This document shows positions 45,851 to 55,269 of a DNA stretch of 64,000 nt, one piece after another. How positions within the stretch are numbered: the stretch's first letter is position 1; each line of letters opens with the position of its first letter. The notes under the pieces were generated by a model. The model made no database searches and was not told the DNA's origin. It saw nothing but the letters and a program-made list of their open reading frames with translations. The translations under genes and the position numbers were made by a program. Location: assembly GCF_002866925.1 (NCBI RefSeq), contig NZ_PKUQ01000016.1, positions 248,001 through 312,000 of the forward strand, in the 5' to 3' direction. Source of the DNA: Cohaesibacter celericrescens (GTDB lineage: Bacteria; Pseudomonadota; Alphaproteobacteria; Rhizobiales; Cohaesibacteraceae).

Positions 45851-46753
45851 ATGTCCTCGTTCCCTGATGCCGATCTTTTGAAATTGTCTGCCCGTTATTC
45901 CTACAAACCCAATCCGGATGGCTCGGAGCCCTTATCACAGATCCGCATAAAAGGTAGGGAAATCCGCAAGCAATTGGTTGGCAGGCATGTTGATGATGTG
46001 GTCATTGCCGATACGGATTTCGGCCGTAGTTTCACCCCCATAAAATCAGCATCGGCCTCGCGTCGTGTGGTGGTTTATATCCATGGTGGAGGGTGGCGTA
46101 ATTGTGATGTGATTACTCATTCAAGCATCATGACGGATTTGGCTGCAAAAACAGGGTGTGACGTGCTTGGTGTTAGCTATCCTTTGGCGCCAGAGGCTCC
46201 TTATCCTGCGGCGTTGGATGCGGTCATTGCCAAGGTGCAGGATATTCACAGACGATATGATTGTGATCTTATTCTTGCGGGCGACAGCGCAGGTGCGAAT
46301 CTCGCCTTGGCAACGGCATTGCGATTGCGCGACGAGGGCGAGACCTTGCCAATTTCAGCGCTCTTGCTGTGGTATGGCTGTTATCGTCAATTTTTTGATA
46401 CCCGTTCCCATGCCGCCTATGGCGATCAGGACAATATGCTCATGACCACTGCGATGAAAGATATGTGGAATGACTATACGTCTGGCCCTGCAGATCCGGT
46501 GTATGCTGACTTAACAGACGCAGATATGACTGACCTGCCACCATGCTATTTGTGCGAAGCGGAATGTGACTGTCTTGCAGACGATACCAAATGGTTGGCA
46601 TCAAAGCTGGTAGAGGCCGGCGTGCCACATTTTTATGACTTTTACAGTCAGGCCATCCACGGATTTATTCACTATAGTGCGCATTATAAACCGAGCCTTC
46701 GAACGCTTGAAGCGGCTGCTCGTTTTGTCGAAATAACCGCTTTAAAAGACTAA
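45851..46753 (+). CDS. Alpha/beta hydrolase (hormone-sensitive-lipase-like)
   Basis: A 300-residue esterase/lipase of the alpha/beta-hydrolase-3 type. Seen: the oxyanion motif YIHGGGWRNCD (about residues 76-86), the nucleophile elbow LILAGDSAGANLALA (catalytic Ser), and a His in QAIHGFIHYSAHY with an acidic partner in CEAECDCLADD. Kynurenine formamidase-like enzymes share this layout, so an arylformamidase is possible but not supported by neighbours. It has no signal peptide and lies 21 bases after the NorF-like gene, in the same group. Confidence 0.85.
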   Translation: MSSFPDADLLKLSARYSYKPNPDGSEPLSQIRIKGREIRKQLVGRHVDDVVIADTDFGRSFTPIKSASASRRVVVYIHGGGWRNCDVITHSSIMTDLAAKTGCDVLGVSYPLAPEAPYPAALDAVIAKVQDIHRRYDCDLILAGDSAGANLALATALRLRDEGETLPISALLLWYGCYRQFFDTRSHAAYGDQDNMLMTTAMKDMWNDYTSGPADPVYADLTDADMTDLPPCYLCEAECDCLADDTKWLASKLVEAGVPHFYDFYSQAIHGFIHYSAHYKPSLRTLEAAARFVEITALKD

Positions 46754-46885
46754 TCAAGCGGCTTTTTTTCCTTGTTGTTGGTTTCAGGGCCAATGGTTGG
46801 TTGATCTGTCCATACTTTCACCCTATTTAAGCCTTCTTTAGAGACTGTCGGCTACTCTCTCGGTTGAGAGAAATTGGAGATATGA

Positions 46886-48034
46886 ATGGAATTCCTTCAG
46901 AGCGTCTTTTCTGCGGGTTCAGGCTTGCTGAGCTATGCTATTCCGGCGCTTTTTGTGCTGACGATTGTGGTGTTCTTTCACGAGCTGGGCCATTTTATGG
47001 TCGGTCGCTGGTGTGGCGTAACGATCAAGGCATTCTCTATTGGCTTCGGACCAGAGCTTTTTGGCTTTTATGACAAGCACGGCACGCGCTGGAAGTTCAG
47101 CGCCATTCCGCTTGGCGGCTATGTTAAGTTTGAAGGCGATGAAAATGCGGCCAGCGTGCCAGACGAAGAAGCGATGAAAAAAATGAGTGCAGATGAGCGT
47201 GAAGGCTCTTTGCACGCCAAGCCGCTTTGGGCGCGCGCTGCAATTGTGGCTGCGGGTCCTGTTGCAAACTTCCTGCTTTCAATCGTTATTTTTGGCATGC
47301 TCTTGTTTGCTTATGGCAAGCCAATGACGCCCGCCCGTGTCGATTCCGTGGTCGCTGGTAGTGCTGCAGAAGAAGCTGGCTTCGAGCCCGGCGATATTAT
47401 GGTTTCGATTGACGGGGGTGTTATCGAAGCATTCTCAGATGTGCAGCGTTTGGTCGCCTTGAGCTCTGAAGATGTGCTGCAGGTTGTTGTTGATCGCGGC
47501 GGTAGCCTAATTACGTTGCAAACGACGCCTCGGCGGACTGAAGTGACTGACCAGTTTGGCAACAAACAAAAGATAGGCGTACTTGGCATTCGGCATGAGA
47601 GTAACCCTGACGATGTTGTTCGAAAACAGTTCGGGCCTGTTGATGCCTTGTGGGGTGGGGTGGAAGAAACCTATTTCATCGCGACACGCACTTTGGGCTA
47701 TATCGGCCGCATCTTTGTTGGCAAAGAAGACGCAGACCAGTTGGGCGGCCCCATCCGTGTGGCCCAAGTCTCTGGTCAGGTTGCGACGCTTGGTATTGTT
47801 GCCCTTGTTAATCTGGCTGGCATGCTGTCTGTGAGTATCGGGTTGATCAATTTGTTTCCGGTGCCGATGCTTGATGGTGGTCATCTGGTTTTCTATGCTG
47901 CAGAAGCAATACGAGGCAAACCACTGTCGGAAAAAAGCCAGGAATTGGGATTCAAAATCGGCCTTGCAATGGTCTTGTCGCTGATGGTTTTTGCAACGTT
48001 TAATGACATCACTCATATTTTCCTGAGTGATTGA
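46886..48034 (+). CDS. rseP: Site-2 protease RseP
   Basis: A 382-residue inner-membrane zinc metalloprotease that cuts within the membrane, for example anti-sigma factors and signal-peptide remnants. Seen: FFHELGHFMVGRWCGVTIKA with the zinc motif HELGH (about residues 32-36), a PDZ domain near 145-220 (AAEEAGFEPGDIMVSIDGGV), and the third zinc ligand in NLFPVPMLDGGHLVFY. Four membrane helices. The place next to bamA is standard; in relatives it directly follows dxr, but here three genes intervene. Confidence 0.97.
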   Translation: MEFLQSVFSAGSGLLSYAIPALFVLTIVVFFHELGHFMVGRWCGVTIKAFSIGFGPELFGFYDKHGTRWKFSAIPLGGYVKFEGDENAASVPDEEAMKKMSADEREGSLHAKPLWARAAIVAAGPVANFLLSIVIFGMLLFAYGKPMTPARVDSVVAGSAAEEAGFEPGDIMVSIDGGVIEAFSDVQRLVALSSEDVLQVVVDRGGSLITLQTTPRRTEVTDQFGNKQKIGVLGIRHESNPDDVVRKQFGPVDALWGGVEETYFIATRTLGYIGRIFVGKEDADQLGGPIRVAQVSGQVATLGIVALVNLAGMLSVSIGLINLFPVPMLDGGHLVFYAAEAIRGKPLSEKSQELGFKIGLAMVLSLMVFATFNDITHIFLSD

Positions 48035-48257
48035 TTGATGGGTTGATGTCGCTGGTTTTGGAAAATGTTCGATGAATCAGTGAGAAAAATGTGGCTTACT
48101 AGCAACTGATTGTGATGATTGACGTTGTTATGAGACTTCAGGGGTTGATCCTTTCTGGATTCAGGGTAAAACCTTATTAGAGAAAAAGATTCCATTTCGG
48201 GGGCATGCATGTGCCCAAAACGAATTGATGATACAGATATAAAGAGTGTTTGGGCTG

Positions 48258-50582
48258 ATGAAAAATTTAAAGACAATCGCTTGGGGAGCGGCCGTCGCTA
48301 CGGTGATGAGTGTGGTTGTGCCTCTTGGACCCGTTGATCTTTTTGCTGCCAGTCCTGCATTTGCGCAAACGATCAGCAAAGTTGTCGTTCAAGGCAATGC
48401 ACGCGTTTCGGATGACACCATTCGTTCGTATGTGTTGATTAAGCCTGGGCAGCGGTCTTCAGCCTATGAAATTGATGAGTCTTTGAAAGCTCTCTTTCAG
48501 ACCGGGCTCTTTAAGGATGTTTCGATCAAGCGCAGTGGTTCTAGTCTGATTGTCAGTGTTGAAGAAAATGCAGTCATCAATAGAATTGCTTTTGAAGGCA
48601 ATGACCGCCTGAAAGACAAGATGCTTGAGGGTATTGTTACGTCCAAAAGCCGCGGAATTCTAAGTGAAAGCCGTATTCAAACAGATACTCAGCGCATTTT
48701 GGAAGCTTACCGTCGTGCCGGTCGTTTTGGTGCCCGTGTTGAGCCTAAGGTTATTGATCTTGGCCGTAATCGCGCCGACTTGGTTTTTGAAGTTACCGAA
48801 GGTGCAAAGACATCTGTTTCACGTGTCGCTATCCTAGGCAACAAAGCCTACAGCGATGGTCGGTTGCAGAAAGTCATTACTACCAAAGAAACGGGTTGGT
48901 TGAGCTGGCTATCTTCCAATGACGTGTATGATGCGGAGCGCTTGGCTGCTGATGAAGAGCGTTTGCGTAAGTTTTATCTGAATAACGGATATGCAGATTT
49001 CCGTGTTGTTTCTTCCGTCGCTGATCTTGACCGTGAGCGTAACGTATTCTTCGTCACCATTACGGTTGATGAAGGTGAGCAATATCGTATTGGTGATGTC
49101 GAAATCGATAGTGCTGTTCCTGACGTTGATGCAGAATCCCTGCGCGGTCAGCTTAAAACAGATTCTGGCGATGTTTATAGCATGGACGCTGTGTCTGAGT
49201 CGCTTGAAGACATCACGATTGAGATTTCCAAATCCGGTTATGCTTTTGCCCGCGTGACACCACGCGCAGACCGTGACTATGAAAACAAGACCATAAATCT
49301 AGTTTATCAGGTTGATGAAGGCGCGCGTGCGTACATCGAGCGTATCAATGTGCGCGGTAATACTCGTACACGCGACTTTGTTATCCGTCGTGAATTCGAT
49401 ATGGCCGAAGGCGATGCATTTAATCGGGTTCTTTTGGATCGTGCCAAGCGTCGCTTGGATAATTTGGGATTCTTTGAGAAGGTTGCCATCAATACCGCTC
49501 CGGGTAGTTCGCCCGATCGTGTCGTACTTAATGTTGACGTTGTTGAAAAAGGCACAGGGTCTTTGTCGCTGGGCGGTGGTTATTCCACGGGTGATGGTTT
49601 CATTGCTGATGTTTCGGTATCAGAGCGCAACTTCATGGGGCGTGGGCAGTATTTGAAAGTCGCTGCATCCGGAGGTACTTCCAAGCGGTCTTACAATCTG
49701 TCCTTCACCGAGCCTTATTTCCTAGGTCGTCGTATGTCTGCTGGCTTTGATTTGTTCAAAGACTCTTATGAAGATACTGATACCCGCGAATATGATTATG
49801 AACGGGTTGGCGGAACTATACGTTTTGGGCTTCCCATTACCGATGAGCTTTCTTTCAATCCTTACTATACGCTCGAACAGAAACAGATCTCGAATTACGA
49901 GAATTATGGACTTGCGTCTGCGTCTCCTGCGATTGAAGAAGCGCAGGATGAAGGCAAAACCCTTAAATCGGCAATTGGCTATAGTCTGGTTTATAACACC
50001 ATCGATAACATGCAGAATCCAAGCAATGGTGTTTATATGAAGTTCAATCAGGAATTTGCCGGGCTTGGCGGGGATGTGCGGTTTATCCAGTCCACTATTG
50101 ATGCACGTTATTATCATGAGCTGTATTCTGCTTGGGGCCTTGTTGGCATGGTCAAAGTTGGTGCCGGTCACATTCAAGGTATTGGCGGTGATGATGTGCG
50201 TTTGCTCGATTCCTTTTATAAGGGTGGAGAGACCATTCGTGGTTTCGCTTCGAGTGGTTATGGTCCGCGTGATACTGCTTCAAATGAAGCCCTCGGTGGT
50301 AAAACATATTTCAACGCGACTGCAGAGTTGCAATTCCCGATTCCTTATCTGGATAGTGTCGGTTTGAGTGGCGCTGTGTTTGCGGATGCAGGTACATTGT
50401 TTGGCTCCGATGCGACCAAGGGGACGTTCGACAGTGATACGAGTATTCGTTCATCAGTGGGTGCCGGTTTGGTTTGGGCTAGCCCATTTGGATTGCTGCG
50501 GGTTGACTATGGGTACGCATTGAGCAAAGAAAGCTATGATGATACCCAAGCTATCCGGTTTGGTGCTGCGTCTCAGTTCTAA
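48258..50582 (+). CDS. bamA: Outer-membrane assembly protein BamA
   Basis: A 774-residue outer-membrane protein that folds and inserts other beta-barrel proteins. Seen: a signal peptide (MKNLKTIAWGAAVATVMSVV, cleavage likely after PAFA), five POTRA domains (residues about 35-370, each with a G-N-x-R-type turn, such as VVQGNARVSDDTI), then a 16-stranded barrel ending in Phe. It includes the lid-region SSVGAGLVWASPFGLLRVDY near the end. ATG 48258 is chosen over an in-frame GTG at 48246 because it gives the signal peptide directly. The 211-base gap from rseP shows no clear promoter. Confidence 0.97.
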   Translation: MKNLKTIAWGAAVATVMSVVVPLGPVDLFAASPAFAQTISKVVVQGNARVSDDTIRSYVLIKPGQRSSAYEIDESLKALFQTGLFKDVSIKRSGSSLIVSVEENAVINRIAFEGNDRLKDKMLEGIVTSKSRGILSESRIQTDTQRILEAYRRAGRFGARVEPKVIDLGRNRADLVFEVTEGAKTSVSRVAILGNKAYSDGRLQKVITTKETGWLSWLSSNDVYDAERLAADEERLRKFYLNNGYADFRVVSSVADLDRERNVFFVTITVDEGEQYRIGDVEIDSAVPDVDAESLRGQLKTDSGDVYSMDAVSESLEDITIEISKSGYAFARVTPRADRDYENKTINLVYQVDEGARAYIERINVRGNTRTRDFVIRREFDMAEGDAFNRVLLDRAKRRLDNLGFFEKVAINTAPGSSPDRVVLNVDVVEKGTGSLSLGGGYSTGDGFIADVSVSERNFMGRGQYLKVAASGGTSKRSYNLSFTEPYFLGRRMSAGFDLFKDSYEDTDTREYDYERVGGTIRFGLPITDELSFNPYYTLEQKQISNYENYGLASASPAIEEAQDEGKTLKSAIGYSLVYNTIDNMQNPSNGVYMKFNQEFAGLGGDVRFIQSTIDARYYHELYSAWGLVGMVKVGAGHIQGIGGDDVRLLDSFYKGGETIRGFASSGYGPRDTASNEALGGKTYFNATAELQFPIPYLDSVGLSGAVFADAGTLFGSDATKGTFDSDTSIRSSVGAGLVWASPFGLLRVDYGYALSKESYDDTQAIRFGAASQF

Positions 50583-50604
50583 GGTTTTGACCATACAAAT
50601 CAAA

Positions 50605-50636
50605 AGCCGCTGCTCTTTCGGGCGGCGGCTTTTTTT
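50605..50636 (+). terminator. Terminator between bamA and lpxD
   Basis: AGCCGCTGC-tctttcgg-GCGGCGGCT, a 9-pair stem with one T-G pair, followed by seven T. Its T-run ends directly at the lpxD ATG at 50637. Confidence 0.85.
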
Positions 50637-51689
50637 ATGAAAGCTATCATGACAGATCCAGTTTTTTTTACCAAAATCGAATCTCTCAGTCTTGGGCATC
50701 TTGCTGAGCTCGTTGATGCTCAGTTGCCCGACAATGCTGACGGTTCGATGCTCATTGATACAGTGGCTCCAATTAATGCTGCGGCAAGTGGACAGATTAC
50801 TTTTTTAGATAACCCCAAGTATGTCGCAGATCTTGAGAAGACTGAAGCCAGTGCCGTTCTTTGTGCCAAACGGTATGTCGACAAGGTTCCCGATGGCGTT
50901 GTCGCACTTGAGGTGAAAAATCCTTATCTTGCCTTTTCTCAAATCTCGGCGGCTTTCTATCCAGAGGCCTTAAAACCACTTGCGTATTTTGACTCTCAAG
51001 GTGGTATTTCACAGGCTGCCCATATTCATCCATCGGCCAAAATTGAGGCCGGCGTTTGTGTGGAACCTGGCGCTAGTGTTGGTGCTTTGGCTGAGATTGG
51101 GTCAGGTACAACAGTCGGTGTGAATGCTGTTATCGGACAAGGCGTTCGAGTCGGGCGCGATTGTCATATCGGAGCGAATTGTGTATTGCAGCATACCTTG
51201 GTGGGGGATCGTGTGATCTTGCATCCTGGTGTTTGCAGTGGACAGGATGGATTTGGCTTTTCCATGAGTGCGACGGGACATCAAAAAGTGCCCCAGATCG
51301 GCCGTGTTATCATTCAGGACAATGTTGAGATCGGTGCCAATAGCACAATAGACCGTGGAGCAAATCGCGATACGATCATTGGAGAGGGTACTAAAATCGA
51401 CAATCAGGTTCAGATTGGTCATAATGTTGAAGTTGGACGCCATTGCGTGCTTGTCTCGCAAGTTGGTTTGTCAGGATCGTCAACGTTACAAGATTTTGTC
51501 GCCATTGGTGGACAGTCCGGTGTTGCTGGTCACATTACGGTTGGTATGGGTGCACAAATCGCGGCTGTCAGTGTTGTTAAAGATGATGTGCCTGCGGGTG
51601 GGCGTTATGGTGGTGTGCCTGCCAAGCCGGTAAAACAATGGTTCCGGGAAATGTCTGCATTAAAAAAACTGGCAGAAAAAAAATCTTGA
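50637..51689 (+). CDS. lpxD: UDP-3-O-acylglucosamine N-acyltransferase
   Basis: A 350-residue hexapeptide-repeat enzyme for the third step of lipid A synthesis: it adds the second acyl chain (from acyl-ACP) to UDP-3-O-acyl-glucosamine. Seen: an N-terminal uridine-binding domain, then many I/V-G-x-x-x-x repeats forming a left-handed beta-helix, with the catalytic His region QVQIGHNVEVGRHCVLVSQV. The ATG at 50637 touches the T-run of the terminator; ATG 50649 (MTDPVFF) is the likelier start. Neither has a normal ribosome-binding site. It heads the lipid A cluster. Confidence 0.96.
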   Translation: MKAIMTDPVFFTKIESLSLGHLAELVDAQLPDNADGSMLIDTVAPINAAASGQITFLDNPKYVADLEKTEASAVLCAKRYVDKVPDGVVALEVKNPYLAFSQISAAFYPEALKPLAYFDSQGGISQAAHIHPSAKIEAGVCVEPGASVGALAEIGSGTTVGVNAVIGQGVRVGRDCHIGANCVLQHTLVGDRVILHPGVCSGQDGFGFSMSATGHQKVPQIGRVIIQDNVEIGANSTIDRGANRDTIIGEGTKIDNQVQIGHNVEVGRHCVLVSQVGLSGSSTLQDFVAIGGQSGVAGHITVGMGAQIAAVSVVKDDVPAGGRYGGVPAKPVKQWFREMSALKKLAEKKS

Positions 51690-51817
51690 ACTAGCCATCA
51701 CTGGTGTCAAAGATACCATTGTGACAAGGCTGGCCGTTGTTCGTTGAAAAATAATGTCTGCAATGCCGGGTGGGTCTGGTCTTCGCAGGTGAAATAAGGC
51801 GATGAAGGGAAGAAGTT

Positions 51818-52285
51818 ATGAGCGAGAAGACGACCCTTGGTACTGCTGATATCATGCGAGTCATGGAATTATTGCCTCATCGCTATCCTTTTCTAATGAT
51901 TGATCGAATCATTGAAATGGATGGTGATAACAGTGGTATCGGTGTTAAGAATGTGACCATTAACGAGCCACATTTTATCGGTCATTTTCCGCAATTGCCC
52001 GTCATGCCTGGCGTTTTGATTATTGAAGCGATGGCTCAAACTGCTGGCGCTTTGTGTGTTCACAACCGTGAAGAATCTGGTCCACCAAGTGTCGTTTATT
52101 TCATGACAATTGATAAAGCCAAGTTCCGTAAGCCTGTGGTGCCGGGGGATGTTGTTTATATCCATGTCCAAAAGGTCCGCAATCGCCGCAATATCTGGAA
52201 ATTTGCTTGCGAAGCGAAGGTTGACGGGGTGAAGGTCGCAGAGGCTGAAGTCAGTGCGATGCTTATGGGAGACGATCAGATATAA
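51818..52285 (+). CDS. fabZ: 3-hydroxyacyl-[acyl-carrier-protein] dehydratase FabZ
   Basis: A 155-residue hot-dog-fold dehydratase of fatty-acid elongation; it shares the 3-hydroxyacyl-ACP pool with LpxA and LpxD, which explains its place here. Seen: [14 protein letters not shown] and [20 protein letters not shown] with the catalytic His and Glu, and EAMAQTAG. The length matches the family. An ATG at 51818 follows GAAGGGAAGAAG. The stop overlaps the lpxA start (TAATG), as in many relatives. Confidence 0.97.
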   Translation: MSEKTTLGTADIMRVMELLPHRYPFLMIDRIIEMDGDNSGIGVKNVTINEPHFIGHFPQLPVMPGVLIIEAMAQTAGALCVHNREESGPPSVVYFMTIDKAKFRKPVVPGDVVYIHVQKVRNRRNIWKFACEAKVDGVKVAEAEVSAMLMGDDQI

Positions 52286-53082
52286 TGGCTCAGATTCATC
52301 CAACCGCAATTGTTGCTGACGGTGCTTGTCTCGCTGATGATGTTGAAGTCGGTGCCTATAGCATCATTGGTGAAAAAGTCAGCATTGGTGCTGGTGGCAA
52401 GATCCATTCTCACGTGGTTATTGACGGCAATACCAAGATTGGCACCAACGTTGAGATCTTCCCGTTTGCGGCGGTGGGGCTCGTGCCTCAGGACTTGAAG
52501 TTTGGCGGTGAAGATGTTGGTTGCGAGATTGGCAATCATGTCAATATTCGTGAATATGTAACAATTCATCCTGGAACCAAAGGTGGCGGGTCGATCACGC
52601 GTATTGGCAACCATTGCCACATCATGGTTAGTGCGCATGTGGCGCATGACTGTCTTGTTGGCGATCATGTTATTTTGGTCAATCACGCAACCTTAGGCGG
52701 ACATGTGGAAGTGGGTGACCATGCAATGGTCGCAGGTATGTCTGCTGTCATTCAATTTGCACGTATTGGCGAACATGCCTTCGTTGGTGGGATGACTGGC
52801 GTGGAAAATGATGTTATCCCGTTCGGTTCGGTTTTGGGTAACAGGGCCCATTTGGGGGGGCTCAATATTGTCGGCCTCAAACGTCGCGGCTTCAGCAGGG
52901 ATCAAATTCACAATCTTCGCCATGCCTATAAAATACTATTCTCTGATGAGGGCACGGTAATCGAGCAAGTCGAGAAGGTTGCTGCTGACTATTCTGACGA
53001 TGTGAATGTGATGAAAATCGTTGATTTTATTCGCAAGGACGCTAAAAAAGCGCTATGTACCCCGCGTAAGCAAAAGGACTAG
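52285..53082 (+). CDS. lpxA: UDP-N-acetylglucosamine acyltransferase
   Basis: A 265-residue trimeric left-handed beta-helix acyltransferase, the first step of lipid A synthesis. Seen: [20 protein letters not shown] at the start, hexapeptide repeats to about residue 190, the catalytic His in MVSAHVAHDCLVGDHV, and a C-terminal helical domain beginning NIVGLKRRGFSRDQIHNLRH. Its ATG overlaps the fabZ stop by one base, so the two are translationally coupled. lpxI follows after 2 bases. Confidence 0.98.
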   Translation: MAQIHPTAIVADGACLADDVEVGAYSIIGEKVSIGAGGKIHSHVVIDGNTKIGTNVEIFPFAAVGLVPQDLKFGGEDVGCEIGNHVNIREYVTIHPGTKGGGSITRIGNHCHIMVSAHVAHDCLVGDHVILVNHATLGGHVEVGDHAMVAGMSAVIQFARIGEHAFVGGMTGVENDVIPFGSVLGNRAHLGGLNIVGLKRRGFSRDQIHNLRHAYKILFSDEGTVIEQVEKVAADYSDDVNVMKIVDFIRKDAKKALCTPRKQKD

Positions 53083-53084
53083 GC

Positions 53085-53957
53085 ATGATGCTTTCCGGTG
53101 GTGGGCCGGTGGGAATCATCGCCGGTGGTCAGGACCTTCCCTTTGAAATCATAGATGCTCTGCAAGGTGCTGGGCGTGATTATTTTTTGTTCGGTCTTGT
53201 TGGTGAGGCAGACAAGCGTATCGAAGGGCATCCGCACATCTGGTTGAAGTGGGGTGAGATCGGCCTATTGTTCAACACGCTTGAACAAAAGGGCATTGAG
53301 GAACTCTTGTGCATCGGCTCCGTCAAGGCTCGCCCCGATTTCCGGTCTATTCGTCTTGATTTCGGGGCCATCAAAGCCCTGCCGGATATTCTTAAAATAA
53401 TGGCAGGTGGGGGTGATGAAAGCCTTTTAAACGGTGTTGCCAATTTCTTTGAAAAACGTGGTTTGCGGCTAGTATCTGTACCGGATATTGCCCCATCTCT
53501 AGTCGTTGGTGCGGCCTTGTCTGTGGGTGACAAATTGGCTGCTACCAACGAGGCAGATATTCGTTTGGCTGCAAAAATGGCTGCTGTGATCGGCGCGATG
53601 GATGTCGGGCAGGGTGTTGTTGTGGCGAACGGTCGGGTTCTGGCTATGGAAGGCCCGGAAGGGACGGACCAAATGCTAGAGCGGGTCGAGAGAATAAGGC
53701 TCGAGCGAAGATCGCGTTGGGATTTTGGTAAAGCGGGGTTGCTTTTAAAGCGTGCAAGGCCGGGGCAGGACTTGCGATTTGATATGCCAACCATTGGCCC
53801 GCGTACCGTGGAATTTGTTCAAAAGGCCGGCCTTGCCGGCATTGTATGTGCTCAGGGAGAAGTTTTGTGCGCCTGTCGGGATCAAACCATCCATTTGGCA
53901 AAAGAGGCGGGATTGTTTTTGCAGGCACGTTATCTCTCTGACGTGACATCTGATTAA
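53085..53957 (+). CDS. lpxI: UDP-2,3-diacylglucosamine diphosphatase LpxI
   Basis: A 290-residue enzyme that removes UMP to give 2,3-diacylglucosamine 1-phosphate, the step LpxH carries out in E. coli; LpxI (formerly DUF1009) is the alphaproteobacterial type. Seen: PVGIIAGGQDLPFEIIDAL near the start, LFNTLEQKGIEELLCIGSVK, and the C-terminal LKRARPGQDLRFDMPTIGPR with GIVCAQGEVL. It lies between lpxA and lpxB with 2-base and 56-base gaps. AAGGA precedes the start; an ATG one codon later is an alternative. Confidence 0.94.
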   Translation: MMLSGGGPVGIIAGGQDLPFEIIDALQGAGRDYFLFGLVGEADKRIEGHPHIWLKWGEIGLLFNTLEQKGIEELLCIGSVKARPDFRSIRLDFGAIKALPDILKIMAGGGDESLLNGVANFFEKRGLRLVSVPDIAPSLVVGAALSVGDKLAATNEADIRLAAKMAAVIGAMDVGQGVVVANGRVLAMEGPEGTDQMLERVERIRLERRSRWDFGKAGLLLKRARPGQDLRFDMPTIGPRTVEFVQKAGLAGIVCAQGEVLCACRDQTIHLAKEAGLFLQARYLSDVTSD

Positions 53958-54013
53958 AACCGGATCAAGGAAAGCCAATCGTCTGGCTTGTTTCATTGAT
54001 CAAAGAGGCGGCA

Positions 54014-55174
54014 ATGACAGATCAAAAAGAACCGCTCATCTATATCGTGATTGGCGAAGAATCCGGCGACCAGTTGGGCGCGCGGGTTGTTCTGGCCCTC
54101 AACGCATTAACCGGAGGAACGCTGCGGTTTGCCGGTCTAGCCGGTGAACGGATGCAGAGTCTGGGGCTGGCTTCTCTTTTTCCATTGTCTGAAATTGCAG
54201 TCATGGGCGTTGTTAATATTATCAAGCAATATCCGAGTCTTCATCGCCATGGCATGAATGTGGTCGCTGATATTTTGGACAAAAATCCAGATTTGCTTTT
54301 GATCATTGATAGCCCCGAGTTTACTCATGCTGTCGCCAAACGTGTCCGCAAACAGCGTCCTGATATCCCGATTGTCAATTATGTGTCTCCGAGCGTTTGG
54401 GCGTGGCGTCCGGGGCGTGCCAAAAAAATGGCACGCTATGTGGATCATGTTTTAGCGCTGTTGCCGTTTGAAGTTCAGGCCCATAAGGATTTATCTGGCC
54501 CAGTTTGTAGCTATGTCGGCCATCCCTTAATTGAGCGTTTGGATGTCTTGCGTCCCGCAAAAAGCGAGCGTGCCGGGCTTGACGCGCCTGTTTTATTGGT
54601 CTTGCCGGGGTCGCGTCGTAGCGAGGTGTCACGCCTGATGGTTGAGTTTGGGCAAGTGGTAGCGCTTGCAAAAGACAAATATCCCAATCTGCGAGTGATT
54701 TTGCCTGCCGTTAGTCATCTTCGCACTTTGATTGACGAGGGCCTAAAAAGTTGGCCCGTTCAGCCAGAAGTGGTTGAGGGCGAGGAGGCTAAATTTGCTG
54801 CATTCCGACAGGCGCATGCCGCGCTGGCTGCGTCTGGTACGGTGACGTTAGAACTTGGACTTGCCGCTATTCCGATGGTGGTTGCCTATAAGGTGGATTG
54901 GCTTACGCGGCAATTTAAATGGTTGCTAAAAGCACACTCCATCGTTTTGACGAACCTGGTGCTTGGGGATAATACTATTCCTGAGTTTCTCGACGAGAAT
55001 GCAAATGCGCGTACGCTTGCGGATCATGTGTTGCCGTTGCTTGAAGAAAGCACTCAGCGAGAAAAGCAGTTAGAAGCGTTGCGTTTGCTGGACGATAAAA
55101 TGCGGTTGCCGCAAGGCGCTCCAAGCCAAGAAGCGGCGGCTAATATTTTGGAACATATGCCAAAAACCCGCTGA
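54014..55174 (+). CDS. lpxB: Lipid-A-disaccharide synthase
   Basis: A 386-residue GT19 glycosyltransferase that joins UDP-2,3-diacylglucosamine to 2,3-diacylglucosamine 1-phosphate. Seen: PLIYIVIGEESGDQLGARVV near the start with the conserved Gly-Glu-x-Ser-Gly, PDIPIVNYVSPSVWAWRPGR, VLPGSRRSEVSRLM, and AALAASGTVTLELGLAAIPM. The ATG at 54014 follows GAGGCGG; the frame is open from a TTG at 53996 but without a ribosome-binding site. It is the last gene of the lipid A cluster and is followed by a bidirectional terminator. Confidence 0.97.
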   Translation: MTDQKEPLIYIVIGEESGDQLGARVVLALNALTGGTLRFAGLAGERMQSLGLASLFPLSEIAVMGVVNIIKQYPSLHRHGMNVVADILDKNPDLLLIIDSPEFTHAVAKRVRKQRPDIPIVNYVSPSVWAWRPGRAKKMARYVDHVLALLPFEVQAHKDLSGPVCSYVGHPLIERLDVLRPAKSERAGLDAPVLLVLPGSRRSEVSRLMVEFGQVVALAKDKYPNLRVILPAVSHLRTLIDEGLKSWPVQPEVVEGEEAKFAAFRQAHAALAASGTVTLELGLAAIPMVVAYKVDWLTRQFKWLLKAHSIVLTNLVLGDNTIPEFLDENANARTLADHVLPLLEESTQREKQLEALRLLDDKMRLPQGAPSQEAAANILEHMPKTR

Positions 55175-55205
55175 ATATTGACCTCTCAGATTTATTGAAT
55201 GGTCA

Positions 55206-55237
55206 TAAAAAAGGCTCCCATAAGGGAGCCTTTTTTG
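55206..55237 (+). terminator. Bidirectional terminator between lpxB and gltA
   Basis: AAAAAAGGCTCCC-ataa-GGGAGCCTTTTTT: a perfect stem with A- and T-runs on both sides. It serves lpxB on plus and gltA, which converges on minus. Confidence 0.92.
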
Positions 55238-55269
55238 TTTGATAGGCAAGATCTTGAAATTGTTAGATC

